Shown here one piece after another: positions 1-8,085 of a stretch of DNA of 36,509 nucleotides. Made by a program: the position numbers and the translations under genes. How positions within the stretch are numbered: the first letter of the stretch is position 1; every line of letters starts with the position of its first letter. The notes under the pieces were generated by a model. That model saw nothing but the letters and a program-made list of their open reading frames with translations. It was not told the DNA's origin and made no database searches. The DNA comes from CAYIFA01 sp964362625. Its GTDB lineage: Bacteria > Patescibacteriota > Minisyncoccia > 1-14-0-10-42-19. The DNA lies in contig CAYIFA010000003.1 of the NCBI GenBank assembly GCA_964362625.1, forward strand, positions 1 through 36,509, read 5' to 3'.

Positions 1-2015
1 AATAAGGCATTTTGCGTTTCGGTTATAGCTTCACGGATATTTCCGGTGGTCGCTTCTACTTGCGCGAGCAAGAATCGGGAGGGGACATAGTCGCTTTTTA
101 GCTCATTGGCCCGGCGCAGCAGCTCCTTTGCTTTCGGCAGGTCGTTTCTCGCCGCTTCAACCCTGGCTGCGGCTAATAGCGGTTCGGGGCTATTTGGGTT
201 ATAGGTCGCGGATTTTTTGTAACTATCCAGCGCCAGATCTGACGCGCCGCTGATATTAAACGGAATAACTGCTTCATAAACTCGTCCAAGGGTCATCCAA
301 TTAGCCGGGTCAATACGATTTAACTGCACGGCAACTTGGGCATTTTGCGTTGCTTCATTGAAAATTTCTTGGAAGCGGCTGCGTAATTCCTCAGCGGGCA
401 AATTGGCATTATTTACCAGTTGTCCCAGGCGGGCGAGATTTATATCCGCAAGCGCCCGGGCATATTGGTCTTGGCGGTCCAAATTCCAGGCGATATTCAA
501 CTGTTGCCGCGCATTTTCGGCGCTACCTTCAACATTGAAGGTTCGCAGTGCCATTCCGTAATAGATGGCTCCGGCGTATTTTTGTCCGAGAAAATAAAGC
601 CCTGAAACGCTGGCGAGCGATAGAGATAACAGCAAAAGAACCGAAACAAAACCAGTTCCGGAATTTTTGAAAAGCGTAAAAGAAAATTCACCGGCAAGCC
701 CATGTCTGGTGACATGGCCCGCAAATACGCCCAAGAACACAAAGAGCAAAAGCGTCATCAGAAATCCTGGCGAATATAACATGCCAGCCATCGTAAGGTA
801 TAGGACCGTCATCAAGGACATAGTCATAAATGTACCTTCGCCTTTTTCGGTTTGGGCAAACATTGAACGGAGCCCATACCACAGGAACGATAAAAAGAGA
901 ATCGCGAGAGCGCTAGCTCCGGCAATGCCCATGGTCGCGATTAGCGACGGAAAGAAGGATATGCCGGAGTTAAAACGGACTGCCCAGAATGGCGTGGTAT
1001 TTACGTCGTTGGGCTTAAATTTCATCCAATCATACAAGAAAGTGTTTGGCCCAGACCCTAGGATAATGTCCTCCTCGAGTGTATTTTGTATAACCTGCCA
1101 GCTGGATTGCAGATTGGGCCGCACATCCAGGGCAGTTATGCCGATTACGTTGCTAATAGTCTGCCCAAGGGCCGGGGTGATGATAAAAAGCAATGATACC
1201 AGGAGGGCGGCGATCGGCATCCAGCTTAAAGCGCGCATGCCGTTGCCGAAAGAAAAAAGATAAGCCAAAAACATTATCACAAAAGCCGCAAACAGCCACC
1301 ATGCTGTATTGAAGTTTACCGCGATGAGAGCCAGCAGCCCGGCGGTTGCGATTGCGTAGGAATACATTCGCCACCGGCCATCGTTGCTGTCGGAAAAGAA
1401 AAGCGCGATGATGATGATGAGCCCCCAGAATATTCCGAAAGAATTCCAACTGCCGATTAAGTTCGAAGCCGGAGTTGTAAATATTGTTTGCGAAAATGGA
1501 ATTAGGCCGAAAATACTATGCAGAATTTGGAAAACAAAAACCGCGCCGGCGGCTACCAATAAAACGCGGAAAAGATTTTTGACCTGGTCGTGTGTCGTAA
1601 AAAGGACAGAAGTAAGCAAAGCTACTAAAGAAAAAAGAGTAAGCGCGGCGACCGTGCCTTCTTCGTGGCCCAGCCCGATAAATGAGTAGTGCCGGCTGAT
1701 TGAAAATAATCCGGAAAGAAACGCTGTTGCGATCAACAACAACAGGGCTAAAGCAATGTAGTTTTTAGGCAAACGCATCCGGCCTTCTTGGATTTTGGCT
1801 AAAATCCAGAAAACGAAACTGGCGATTATTAAAATATAAGCCAAATAGGCCTTGTTTAATTCCAGCGGGAAAACGGTGGATGGCAGGAACCACACCGTAG
1901 TAAGGCCAACCAGCAGATAAATCATTAGACGGCTTAGAGCTTCCCACGAGAAAAGACCCTGCGGTTTTTGAGGTGAATCTTCTCCGGAAGATCCGGCTTC
2001 GCTATGCGAATACAT
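1..2015 (-). CDS. O-antigen ligase-like membrane protein with TPR region (partial)
   Basis: The reverse strand is open from an ATG at 2015 to the left edge, so about 671 residues are visible and the C-terminus is missing. The start has GGAGG six nt upstream; an in-frame ATG at 2027 is an alternative but would overlap that site. A short polar N-terminus is followed by about 10-12 hydrophobic segments (roughly residues 28-430). One loop contains GSGPNTFLYDWMKFKP, which resembles the conserved loop of Wzy/WaaL O-antigen ligases. After the last membrane segment comes a soluble helical part with TPR-like spacing (for example DPANWMTLGRVYEAVIPF and NPNSPEPLLAAARVEAARND). In this family the membrane part joins or polymerises surface glycans; the TPR part probably binds a partner. 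Substrate is not visible. It is transcribed divergently from the MerR-like gene. Confidence 0.75.
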   Translation of the reverse strand, partial: MYSHSEAGSSGEDSPQKPQGLFSWEALSRLMIYLLVGLTTVWFLPSTVFPLELNKAYLAYILIIASFVFWILAKIQEGRMRLPKNYIALALLLLIATAFLSGLFSISRHYSFIGLGHEEGTVAALTLFSLVALLTSVLFTTHDQVKNLFRVLLVAAGAVFVFQILHSIFGLIPFSQTIFTTPASNLIGSWNSFGIFWGLIIIIALFFSDSNDGRWRMYSYAIATAGLLALIAVNFNTAWWLFAAFVIMFLAYLFSFGNGMRALSWMPIAALLVSLLFIITPALGQTISNVIGITALDVRPNLQSSWQVIQNTLEEDIILGSGPNTFLYDWMKFKPNDVNTTPFWAVRFNSGISFFPSLIATMGIAGASALAILFLSFLWYGLRSMFAQTEKGEGTFMTMSLMTVLYLTMAGMLYSPGFLMTLLLFVFLGVFAGHVTRHGLAGEFSFTLFKNSGTGFVSVLLLLSLSLASVSGLYFLGQKYAGAIYYGMALRTFNVEGSAENARQQLNIAWNLDRQDQYARALADINLARLGQLVNNANLPAEELRSRFQEIFNEATQNAQVAVQLNRIDPANWMTLGRVYEAVIPFNISGASDLALDSYKKSATYNPNSPEPLLAAARVEAARNDLPKAKELLRRANELKSDYVPSRFLLAQVEATTGNIREAITETQNAL

Positions 2016-2133
2016 TATATCCTCCATGTTTAAAGTAAAGAAAGTTAATAATATTTATCTCTGAATAATATTATAATATTACTCATCTGTACATAATATA
2101 TTGTAGATACTATGTGGATATATAGTGTATAAA

Positions 2134-2162
2134 TTGGTGCATTTTTTATCAATGTTTATAAC
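2134..2162 (+). promoter_or_regulatory. Promoter of the MerR-like gene
   Basis: TTGGTG and TATAAC are separated by 17 nt, about 31 nt before the ATG at 2194. The whole 2016-2193 interval is very AT-rich and also has to hold the divergent promoter of the minus-strand membrane protein, for which I could not choose a single -35/-10 pair. Confidence 0.45.
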
Positions 2163-2193
2163 GGTGTGTTATCATTAGAGGATAAGAAACAGC

Positions 2194-2424
2194 ATGAAGG
2201 GCAGATATCTTACAATCAGAGACGCCGCGAAGTATGTCGGGGTAACGCCGCTTACTTTAAGGAATTGGGATAAGCGGGGGATGCTTGCTGCATTTCGCCA
2301 TCCGGTAAACAACTACCGTCTTTATCGCATGGATGAGTTGGAAAAATTCGTAAAAAGCATCGAAGGCCGCCGCCCTAAAAAACTGCGGGTGATTATGCTG
2401 GATGATGATGTGACTGAGAGTTGA
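2194..2424 (+). CDS. MerR/excisionase-type small DNA-binding protein
   Basis: The 76-residue protein consists almost only of a winged HTH of the MerR/Xis type: ITIRD-like start (YLTIRDAAKYVGVTPLTLRN, residues 5-24), then WDKRGMLAAFRHPVNNYRLYR, which matches the WD..G.L...R...NYR.Y pattern of the MerR_1/excisionase family, then DELEKFVKSIEG. There is no effector domain, so it is not a full-length sensor MerR protein. It is likely a small transcriptional regulator. It lies between a divergent surface-glycan gene and rnpB; either could be its target, but nothing in the sequence decides this. Confidence 0.7.
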   Translation: MKGRYLTIRDAAKYVGVTPLTLRNWDKRGMLAAFRHPVNNYRLYRMDELEKFVKSIEGRRPKKLRVIMLDDDVTES

Positions 2425-2686
2425 CAGCGAGTGATTTTTTATATAAAATACTAAGTAGCAGTTCTTGTTGGGTAACCGTCCCGAGCGAGGCGCGTAAGCG
2501 CCGAGTCGAGGGGAGGAAAGTCCGAACACTCTCACGCATTGCGTGATAAAAATGTAGCGGGTAACACCCGTCATCCCGAGTTTAATCAAGGGAAGAGGTG
2601 CGAACAGAAACGCCGAGCATTGAAAAATGCGAGGCGCCCTGCGAAGCTTTATGCGGAGCAGGGCGAATCTGGTTATAAAAATTTAG

Positions 2687-2719
2687 TCCTCCTTCGCTCC
2701 CTAAAGGAGCTACGGAGGA
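2687..2719 (+). repeat. Palindromic repeat at the P12 position of rnpB
   Basis: TCCTCC-TTC-GCTCC-CTAAA-GGAGC-TAC-GGAGGA forms an 11-bp stem with a symmetric TTC/TAC internal loop. It replaces the variable P12 helix of RNase P RNA. The outline (outer stem, 3x3 internal loop, inner stem) is the same as that of the second hairpin inserted in the tRNA-Val gene near 35263. Confidence 0.55.
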
Positions 2720-2844
2720 TGGCCAAAGGCCAGAATGAAACGGCAAAATCCTTACAGAGTGCAAGGTCGTACTATCAGTATTTTTGCTGGTAGGGTGCCG
2801 CTAGAGCCCGAGAGCAATCGAGGGCCCAGATAAATGGTTATCGC

Positions 2845-2960
2845 CAATTTTACTAGCCGGAGGCTACTGTAAAATTGAGCGCTCCGAGCTTGTCGAGGAG
2901 CAATCTTTAGACTTCGCTCAGGATGCGCGATTTTACAGCAGCGCTTCACGCTGGCAAAAT
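2845..2960 (+). repeat. Three-hairpin expansion of the rnpB P19 region
   Basis: Between GATAAATGGTTATCGCC and GGCACAGAATTCGG lie three consecutive structures. The first, about 2845-2878, pairs CAATTTTAC-TAGCC with GGCTA-(CT)-GTAAAATTG. The second, 2879-2927, contains CCGAGCTTGTCGAGG (2884-2898) and GACTTCGCTCAGGA (2910-2923). The third, about 2928-2960, pairs CGATTTT with AAAATCG around CAGCG/CGCTG. In ordinary RNase P RNAs this place holds a short P19 hairpin or nothing. Confidence 0.55.
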
Positions 2961-3002
2961 CGGCACAGAATTCGGCTTATAGACAAGAACTGCAAATAAA
3001 AT

Positions 3003-3037
3003 CCGTTCATCTCTTGAGATCGAACGGTTTTTATTTT
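3003..3037. terminator. Bidirectional terminator between rnpB and the FMN reductase gene
   Basis: CCGTTC-(ATCTCTTGAGAT)-GAACGG with an inner ATCTC/GAGAT stem, followed by TTTTTATTTT on the plus strand and preceded by AAATAAAAT, which gives a T-rich tail on the minus strand. The two genes converge here, and the hairpin serves both. Confidence 0.85.
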
Positions 3038-3609
3038 GTCCTGGCGGCCTTTAATGCATTAGCCCACCAGATGAGTTGGTCGAGGAAAATACCGGCGCGT
3101 TTTTCATAAATATTAAACGCCCCCGGTTTCAGGTTGCCGTTTTCATCGAGCAAGTCTTTTGGTTGGACAATGTGGATCGCTTTACTAATCGGTGCCATTT
3201 GCAGATCAATTACCACTCCTCGTAAATGTTCGACAGCTCTCGCGCCGCCTACTCCGCCATAGGCAACGAATCCCACTGGTTTATTGCTCCATTCGGAATA
3301 AATCGAATCCAAGGCGTTTTTCAAGGCGCCCGGCATGCTGTGGTTGTATTCCGGAGTAACAATAATGAAGGCATCGGCTTCCTTGATTTTGGCTGCCCAG
3401 TTTCTTGCGACTTCGTTAGAATATGCCCCGTCTTTAATAGAAGACGGCGTTACCATATCGTTATAAAAAGGCAGGGGATAATCTTTAAGATCCAAAAGTT
3501 CCGCAGTCACGCCATCTTTTTTGTTCGTTTCTTCATGAATCCACGTCGCCGGCTTTTCGCCAAATCGCCCTTCGCGGGTGCTCGCCAGAATTATTTTGAT
3601 GTTTAGCAT
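3031..3609 (-). CDS. NADPH-dependent FMN reductase family protein
   Basis: The 192-residue flavodoxin-fold protein starts with MLNIKIILASTREGRFGEKP, whose STREGRFG is the FMN phosphate-binding loop of the NADPH-dependent FMN reductase family (pattern GSxRxxS). TPEYNHSMPGALKNALD (about residues 84-100) is the hallmark TPEYNxSxPGxLKNAID motif, and YGGVGGARA (about 116-124) is the second flavin-contacting loop. The length is normal for the family. It should be a cytosolic flavoenzyme reducing FMN, quinones or similar acceptors with NAD(P)H; the actual acceptor cannot be told. It is a single gene on the minus strand, converging on rnpB. Confidence 0.9.
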   Translation of the reverse strand: MLNIKIILASTREGRFGEKPATWIHEETNKKDGVTAELLDLKDYPLPFYNDMVTPSSIKDGAYSNEVARNWAAKIKEADAFIIVTPEYNHSMPGALKNALDSIYSEWSNKPVGFVAYGGVGGARAVEHLRGVVIDLQMAPISKAIHIVQPKDLLDENGNLKPGAFNIYEKRAGIFLDQLIWWANALKAARTK

Positions 3610-3652
3610 GCATTAATTATTACTTGTCGTAGGCAGCTTTACAAGAAAATAT

Positions 3653-3681
3653 TTGGAAAATATTAAAAAATTTGGTATAAA
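3653..3681 (+). promoter_or_regulatory. Promoter of tRNA-Gln
   Basis: TTGGAA and TATAAA are separated by exactly 17 nt, and the tRNA begins 9 nt after the -10 box. Confidence 0.6.
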
Positions 3682-3690
3682 AATATACAT

Positions 3691-3761
3691 TGCCGGGTCA
3701 TCTAATGGTAGGATAGTGGACTCTGAATCCGCTCATCTTGGTCCGAATCCAAGCCCGGCAG
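3691..3761 (+). tRNA. tRNA-Gln (anticodon CUG)
   Basis: The acceptor stem TGCCGGG (3691-3697) pairs with CCCGGCA (3754-3760), with discriminator G at 3761. The anticodon arm GTGGA-CTCTGAA-TCCGC puts CTG in the loop, which reads CAG glutamine codons, and G73 fits a glutamine tRNA. The T arm is CTTGG-TCCGAAT-CCAAG. CCA is not encoded. Confidence 0.93.
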
Positions 3762-3870
3762 TTTGAAAAAAACCGCTTGTGTACGCAACGATTTTTTGGA
3801 TGGGGATTGGACGGTAGAACTTTTTGAAAATTTACAGTAGATAGCGGGATATGATAAAGTCAATTTGTAT

Positions 3871-5220
3871 ATGTTTCTACTTAATTTGGGACTGGTTCTA
3901 CTTTACTGTTTAGCGGTTCTCTATATCGGGTGGCGAACAGGGAGGCGAGAAACGCCGCAGGATTTTATTATTGCCAGCAAAAACGTTGGGTTCTTTCGTA
4001 CCACGGCCTCCGTGTTCGCCGTATTGGGCGGGGAGATGCTTATTGCACAAGCAGCTCTGGCCTATTCTATGGGTCTCGGGGCCTTTTGGTTTTGGGCTGG
4101 TTTAGCTTTCGGTATGATTCTATTGGGTCTTGCTGCCCCCAAAATAAAGACTGTTGGTGATATGTATGGGCTAATTAATCTTTCAGAATACTTCGGGCTT
4201 AGATGGGGAAAGTTGAGTAGATATCTTGTTGCGTTGATTATTTTTGTCACTTTTTTTGCCCTTCTTTCGCTCCAGTTTATTGCCGTTGGCACTATTATCT
4301 CGCCCCTTTTTAACGTCTCATATTCATTGGTCGTGATAGTCAGTGGCTTAGTAGTTCTTGTTTATCTTTTGCTTGGTGGTTATAAGGCGGTTGTCGCAAC
4401 CGATTTACTTCAGGCCATCTTGATGTTTATTCTATTCGTAGGCCTGATTTTCTTCATTGATTTTGGGGATATTAATTTTACTGAATCCCTCTTGAGTATT
4501 TCGCCAACTATCTTTATTAGCTTTCTTGCCCTAGGTATCTTTCTTGCCTTTTCTTCCGCAGATATATGGCAGCGAATTTACTCGGCAAGAACCAACCAGG
4601 TGGCGAGAAGCTCTTTATTTACCGTTACTGCTCTTTTCTTGGTTTTCGGATTCTGTATGACTCTAGTCGGGGTTGTTGCGCGTAACAATTTTGCCAATTT
4701 GAACCCCAACGATGCGTTCTATTATGGGCTGTTTCAAATGCTTCCTCCGTGGTTGCTGGGTGCAGCTGTAGTGATGGTTCTCGCGACAATTATGTCTACA
4801 ATAGATACGGAAGTTTATCTTGTCGCTTCCAGTGTTGCCAGAGACTTCATCGCACAGAAGCGAAAATTCACCGACGAAGAACTAACAAAAATTATAAGCT
4901 ACTCAATGATTATCTTATCTGGAGCAGCAATGATTTTTGCTATTTTTGTGAGAGATATTATATCTATTTTGTTTGGATTAAGCAGTTTGCTGCTTTCGGT
5001 TTCTCCTGTGGTAATTGCGTCTTTGTTTTGGAAACTAAAGCCAAAGGCCGTAGCCCTAAGTCTTTTAGGTGGAATAGCGGCTTTTCTTGTTCTCATAATT
5101 TTGAACCAACTTACCCCGGAAAACTCGGTCATAACCCTCCCTGCGGCCTTAGCTTTTCTTTTGCTTGGACAAGTGGTTTTTAGATTTCAGGGTGAGGTAG
5201 GAGTTAAATCTGGGATATAA
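3871..5220 (+). CDS. Sodium:solute symporter (SSS) family transporter
   Basis: About 449 residues with 12-13 hydrophobic segments across the whole length. It fits the SSS family (PutP/PanF/SGLT fold): an early WRTGRRETPQDFIIASKNVG resembles the G.R....DFylAgR.vg start, TASVFAVLGGEMLIAQAA covers the first core helices, and GGYKAVVATDLLQAILMF (about 173-190) is the family signature. Such proteins import an organic solute such as an amino acid or vitamin with Na+; the substrate is not decidable. I prefer the ATG at 3871; a TTG at 3865 is in frame. No Shine-Dalgarno is obvious. The next gene is a GIY-YIG endonuclease after a hairpin-rich gap. Confidence 0.88.
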   Translation: MFLLNLGLVLLYCLAVLYIGWRTGRRETPQDFIIASKNVGFFRTTASVFAVLGGEMLIAQAALAYSMGLGAFWFWAGLAFGMILLGLAAPKIKTVGDMYGLINLSEYFGLRWGKLSRYLVALIIFVTFFALLSLQFIAVGTIISPLFNVSYSLVVIVSGLVVLVYLLLGGYKAVVATDLLQAILMFILFVGLIFFIDFGDINFTESLLSISPTIFISFLALGIFLAFSSADIWQRIYSARTNQVARSSLFTVTALFLVFGFCMTLVGVVARNNFANLNPNDAFYYGLFQMLPPWLLGAAVVMVLATIMSTIDTEVYLVASSVARDFIAQKRKFTDEELTKIISYSMIILSGAAMIFAIFVRDIISILFGLSSLLLSVSPVVIASLFWKLKPKAVALSLLGGIAAFLVLIILNQLTPENSVITLPAALAFLLLGQVVFRFQGEVGVKSGI

Positions 5221-5251
5221 ATATATTCTTTGGCGTTGGATAATGGGAACA

Positions 5252-5389
5252 TTCTCTTTAATTGAAAGAGAAAGACGATTTTCCTTGCAAGAGAAGGGTT
5301 CTAACTTCGTCCAGTACCCCCAGAACGAATTTCGCTTACGAGCCGCGCGAGTAATCGCGAAATTCAGTTTCCCGAGCAATGCGAGGGAA
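5252..5389 (+). repeat. Array of four hairpins ahead of the GIY-YIG gene
   Basis: The gap after the symporter gene holds TTCTCTTT-AATTG-AAAGAGAA (5252-5272), GTTCT...AGAAC (5298-5326), GAATTTCGC...GCGAAATTC (5327-5365) and TTCCCGAGCAATGCGAGGGAA (5369-5389). The last belongs to the CCCGAGC/GAGGG repeat type seen elsewhere in the window. An ORF can be extended upstream through this segment, but it reads as low-complexity translation of the hairpins and is not believable protein. Confidence 0.6.
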
Positions 5390-5395
5390 TACAAT

Positions 5396-5647
5396 ATGTG
5401 GTTTGTTTATATTCTTGAATGCAAAGATGGCAGTTTGTATACCGGTATTACAGATAATCCCGAACGAAGATTTGATGAACACAAAAACAAACGAGGCGGT
5501 AAATATACAAAATCCAAAGGCGGCGTCAAGCGAATGCTATATAAAGAAGAACACGCTACGCGCAGTTTAGCGCTAAAACGTGAATCTCAAATCAAAAGCT
5601 GGCGTCGCGAGAAAAAATTAAACTTAATAAATAAAATTTTGAAGTAG
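5396..5647 (+). CDS. GIY-YIG endonuclease, UPF0213/YhbQ-type
   Basis: The 83-residue protein is a minimal GIY-YIG nuclease domain. MWFVYILECKDGSLYTGIT (1-19) carries the VYIL...LYTGIT motif, where VYI and YTG are the counterparts of GIY and YIG. NPERRFDEHKNKRGGKYTK supplies the R and H, and the E in ALKRESQIKSWRREKK is the likely metal-binding glutamate. Stand-alone proteins of this type are common in CPR genomes, often in several copies. The start at 5396 is chosen because the nuclease fold starts there and GAGGG lies 9 nt upstream. It is preceded by a hairpin array, which may be part of a mobile unit (inference). Confidence 0.87.
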   Translation: MWFVYILECKDGSLYTGITDNPERRFDEHKNKRGGKYTKSKGGVKRMLYKEEHATRSLALKRESQIKSWRREKKLNLINKILK

Positions 5648-5738
5648 ATTCGGAGCCCGAGAGGCGTATGAAAAATAACATAACTTATGGGGCCCGATGG
5701 TAAAATTTACGAAACCGAAGAGGGCAGCCGCTCAATTT

Positions 5739-5767
5739 TTGCCAGTTCAATAGTTTGATATTATAAT
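5739..5767 (+). promoter_or_regulatory. Leaderless-type promoter of the 132-aa hypothetical gene
   Basis: TTGCCA and TATAAT with a 17-nt spacer; the ATG is 9 nt after the -10 box and no Shine-Dalgarno is present. Spacer, -10 and initial region are nearly identical to the promoter at 9460-9488. Confidence 0.75.
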
Positions 5768-5776
5768 TTCATTATT

Positions 5777-6175
5777 ATGGAGCAACCATCAAACGAGGAG
5801 GCAGTTCCTAACGATAAAGAGCGGGAATTATCCTTTGAAGAACAGCTTGTCTTGGCGGAGGTGTTGCTTCAAGCGGTAGATCGAAGAAATAGATTCACCG
5901 AGGGTTTCGGCGGTTTTGATACATTTGCTGAGGCGTGGCAACATGTTGGTGACAATAGAAAAGTTTATGATGAGTTAGAGGCATCTGTAACGCAAGCCAG
6001 GCGAGAGCTTGATGAAAAGATTTCCGATAAAAAATCGTTTGTAGACCAATTAAGAAATACTGGACACGAGGATTTTGCAAAGAGTATTTCCAGCATGTTT
6101 GGAGTTTCGTCAAAGAATGCCAAACCATCAAAAGGCGGTATTTTCTCTCGTTTCAGTAAGAGCGACAAAAAGTAG
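5777..6175 (+). CDS. Hypothetical charged helical protein
   Basis: I do not recognise this 132-residue protein. It has no signal peptide or membrane segment. Residues 1-20 are acidic and probably disordered, residues 20-70 look helical (SFEEQLVLAEVLLQAVDRRN), residues 68-95 are strongly charged and could form a coiled coil (YDELEASVTQARRELDEKIS), and the tail KPSKGGIFSRFSKSDKK is basic. The mRNA should be leaderless. It stands alone between the GIY-YIG gene and typA and shares its promoter type with the tiny membrane protein at 9498. Confidence 0.7.
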   Translation: MEQPSNEEAVPNDKERELSFEEQLVLAEVLLQAVDRRNRFTEGFGGFDTFAEAWQHVGDNRKVYDELEASVTQARRELDEKISDKKSFVDQLRNTGHEDFAKSISSMFGVSSKNAKPSKGGIFSRFSKSDKK

Positions 6176-6248
6176 ATTTCAGAAGTTCAGATAACCCAAC
6201 CCCGGAGTTGACGCAAACTATTAAATATTATAATCTAGTTTTTATCTT

Positions 6249-6268
6249 GGCCTAAGGGCCGTTTTTTT
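6249..6268 (+). terminator. Weak intrinsic terminator before typA
   Basis: GGCC-TAAG-GGCC-G followed by seven T. The stem is short. It lies about 75 nt after the upstream stop codon and 23 nt before typA. TTGACG (6208) and TATAAT (6229-6234), spaced 15 nt, precede it, so it could also act as an attenuator in a typA leader. Confidence 0.4.
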
Positions 6269-6291
6269 ATCTTTCAATCTATTTAGGACCA

Positions 6292-8049
6292 GTGGAGATA
6301 CGAAACATAGCAATTATCGCGCACGTAGATCACGGCAAAACTACTTTGACCGATGCTTTAATGCGGCAGACCGGGGCTATTGCTGAAGGCGTTTCAATGG
6401 ATTCAAATACGCTTGAGCGTGAGCGCGGCATTACAATTTACTCAAAAAATGCCTCAATCAGTTATCGCGGAACCAAGATTAACATAGTTGACACTCCCGG
6501 GCATGCGGATTTTGGTTCAGAGGTGGAGCGGGTTTTGCGCTCAATAGATTCAGTGCTTTTGGTTGTTGACGCGCAGGAGGGGCCTATGCCGCAAACCCGT
6601 TTCGTGCTCAAAAAATCTCTAGAACTCGGGCTGAGGCCGATAGTGGTTATTAATAAGATAGACAAACAGGCGGCAGATCCTGAACGCACGGAAGAGCAGG
6701 TGCTCGAGCTTTTTTTGGAGCTCGAGGCCAATGATGATCAGGCAAATTTTCCGGTGGTTTATGCTATAGGCCGGCAGGGTATTGCGAAATTGAAGATCGA
6801 AGACGAATCAAATGATTTGTCTCCGCTTTTGGATATCATATTAAGGCACATTCCTTCTGCATCGGCAGAGGGTCTTGGTTTGCGCCCGCTTCGTTTTCAG
6901 CCGTTTAATCTCGGGTACGACAATTTTTTGGGGCGGCTTGCGGTAGGCAGAATCTATGAAGGAATTATCCGGCAAGGGGAAAACATTTTTATAAAAAACA
7001 GTGAAAAAGAAACGCGTAAGGGGAAAATAACTAAAATATACACCTTTAAAGGATTGGAAAAAGTAGAGTCCCAAGAAGCGGGGGCGGGGGATATTGTGAT
7101 GGTCGCTGGGTTGCCGGATATATTTATAGGCGAGACAGTTGCCAGTGATGAAAATTCGGCGTTGCTCCCGGCAATAAAAATAGATGAACCGACTATTTCT
7201 CTTAGGTTTTTTGTGAATAATTCTCCGTTCGGCGGGAGAGAAGGTAAATTTGTGACTACGAGGCAGTTGCGCGAGTATTTAGAGCGCGAGCTTGAGGTGA
7301 ATGTTGGATTAAAAGTTGATTTTTCTTCCAGCGATAGTTTTAAGGTTTATGGTCGCGGCGAATTCCACGTTGCTATACTTCTTGAAAATATGCGCCGCGC
7401 CGGATATGAGGTGCAGGTTTCCCAGCCGCAAGCGATCATACGGGATGAAAACGGAGAAAAAACAGAACCATATGAAGAAGTCGTAGTAGACATACCGGAT
7501 GAATTTCAGGGCGTTGTTATTGAAAGATTAGGATCAAGGGGAATTATAATCAAAAACATCATCCACTATTCTGGTACAATTCGTCTTTTTCTGGAAGGCC
7601 CAACGCGCGGACTCCTGGGGTATAGAAATCAATTTGTTATTGATACTAAGGGCAACGGAATTTTGTCTTCGCGTTTCGTGGGGTTCAAGCCTTATTATGG
7701 TGAAATTAAGAAACGTTCACAGGGTTCAATGATATCAATGGCTTCCGGTAGATCTTCCGGGTTTTCTCTTTGGGGCTTGCAGGATCGCGGAGTTTTGTAT
7801 ATTGGCCCCGGCGTGGAAGTTTATGAGGGTATGGTGATCGGGAATACTTCTAAGGGCGAAGAAATGTATGTAAATCCGACCAAGGGCAAACAGCTCACTA
7901 ATGTGCGCGCCTCCGCATCTGATGAAGCAATAGCATTAACTCCTCCTTTTACTCTTTCAATTGAACGCGGCCTGGAAGTGATGGCTGAAGATGAATACTT
8001 GGAAATCACTCCGTTATCTGTCCGATTGCGTAAGCCGGCGTCAAAATAA
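6292..8049 (+). CDS. typA: Ribosome-associated GTPase TypA/BipA
   Basis: At 585 residues this is a full-length translational GTPase of the TypA/BipA type. G1 is AHVDHGKTTL (about 10-19), the switch region has ERERGITI, G3 is DTPGHADF and G4 is NKID. These are followed by the beta-barrel domain II, two EF-G-like alpha/beta domains, and the BipA-specific C-terminal domain with GLLGYRNQF and the late NPTKGKQLTNVRAS. TypA binds the ribosome and helps late 50S assembly and stress adaptation. The start is GTG (6292) with AGGA just upstream; the N-terminus EIRNIAIIAHVDHG matches the family start. It is a single-gene unit. Confidence 0.97.
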   Translation: MEIRNIAIIAHVDHGKTTLTDALMRQTGAIAEGVSMDSNTLERERGITIYSKNASISYRGTKINIVDTPGHADFGSEVERVLRSIDSVLLVVDAQEGPMPQTRFVLKKSLELGLRPIVVINKIDKQAADPERTEEQVLELFLELEANDDQANFPVVYAIGRQGIAKLKIEDESNDLSPLLDIILRHIPSASAEGLGLRPLRFQPFNLGYDNFLGRLAVGRIYEGIIRQGENIFIKNSEKETRKGKITKIYTFKGLEKVESQEAGAGDIVMVAGLPDIFIGETVASDENSALLPAIKIDEPTISLRFFVNNSPFGGREGKFVTTRQLREYLERELEVNVGLKVDFSSSDSFKVYGRGEFHVAILLENMRRAGYEVQVSQPQAIIRDENGEKTEPYEEVVVDIPDEFQGVVIERLGSRGIIIKNIIHYSGTIRLFLEGPTRGLLGYRNQFVIDTKGNGILSSRFVGFKPYYGEIKKRSQGSMISMASGRSSGFSLWGLQDRGVLYIGPGVEVYEGMVIGNTSKGEEMYVNPTKGKQLTNVRASASDEAIALTPPFTLSIERGLEVMAEDEYLEITPLSVRLRKPASK

Positions 8050-8085
8050 AAACCCCCAGGCTTTTTCTCTGGGTTGGTGAATTGT

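Larger units (their letters stand above)
2458..2993 (+). ncRNA. rnpB: RNase P RNA (bacterial type A), expanded
   Basis: Ends pair as P1: GCAGTTCTTGT at 2458-2468 with ACAAGAACTGC at 2983-2993. The universal core is present: GAGGAAAGTCCGAAC (from 2513) and its P4 partner ACAGAATTCGGCTTAT (2965-2980), plus GCGAACAGAAAC near 2600, CAGAGTGCAAGGTC near 2755, and GAGCCCGAGAGCAATCGAGGGCCCAGATAAATGG (in pieces, about 2803-2836). The RNA cleaves pre-tRNA 5' leaders. At about 536 nt it is far longer than the usual 350-400. The extra length lies in a hairpin at the P12 position (2687-2719) and in a segment of about 110 nt in the P19 position (2845-2960) that forms three hairpins, including palindromic repeats found elsewhere in the window. 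Confidence 0.93.

Noticed and set aside
358..1689. Plus-strand ORFs across 1-2000
   Set aside because: They are antisense shadows of the long reverse-strand membrane protein, which is continuously open and has clear transmembrane and TPR character.
2480..2512. A further CCCGAGC...GTCGAGGGG repeat at the 5' end of rnpB
   Set aside because: The bases match the repeat type, but they form the native P2/P3 region and run into the conserved GGGGAGGAAAGTCC; similarity may be coincidental.
2539..2949. ORFs of 60-84 codons on both strands inside 2458-2993
   Set aside because: They lie in the RNase P RNA, whose conserved core and P1 pairing explain the sequence.
5149..5394. Reverse-strand 81-codon ORF upstream of the GIY-YIG gene
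   Set aside because: It overlaps the symporter end and the hairpin array, has no ribosome-binding site, and its composition follows the palindromes.
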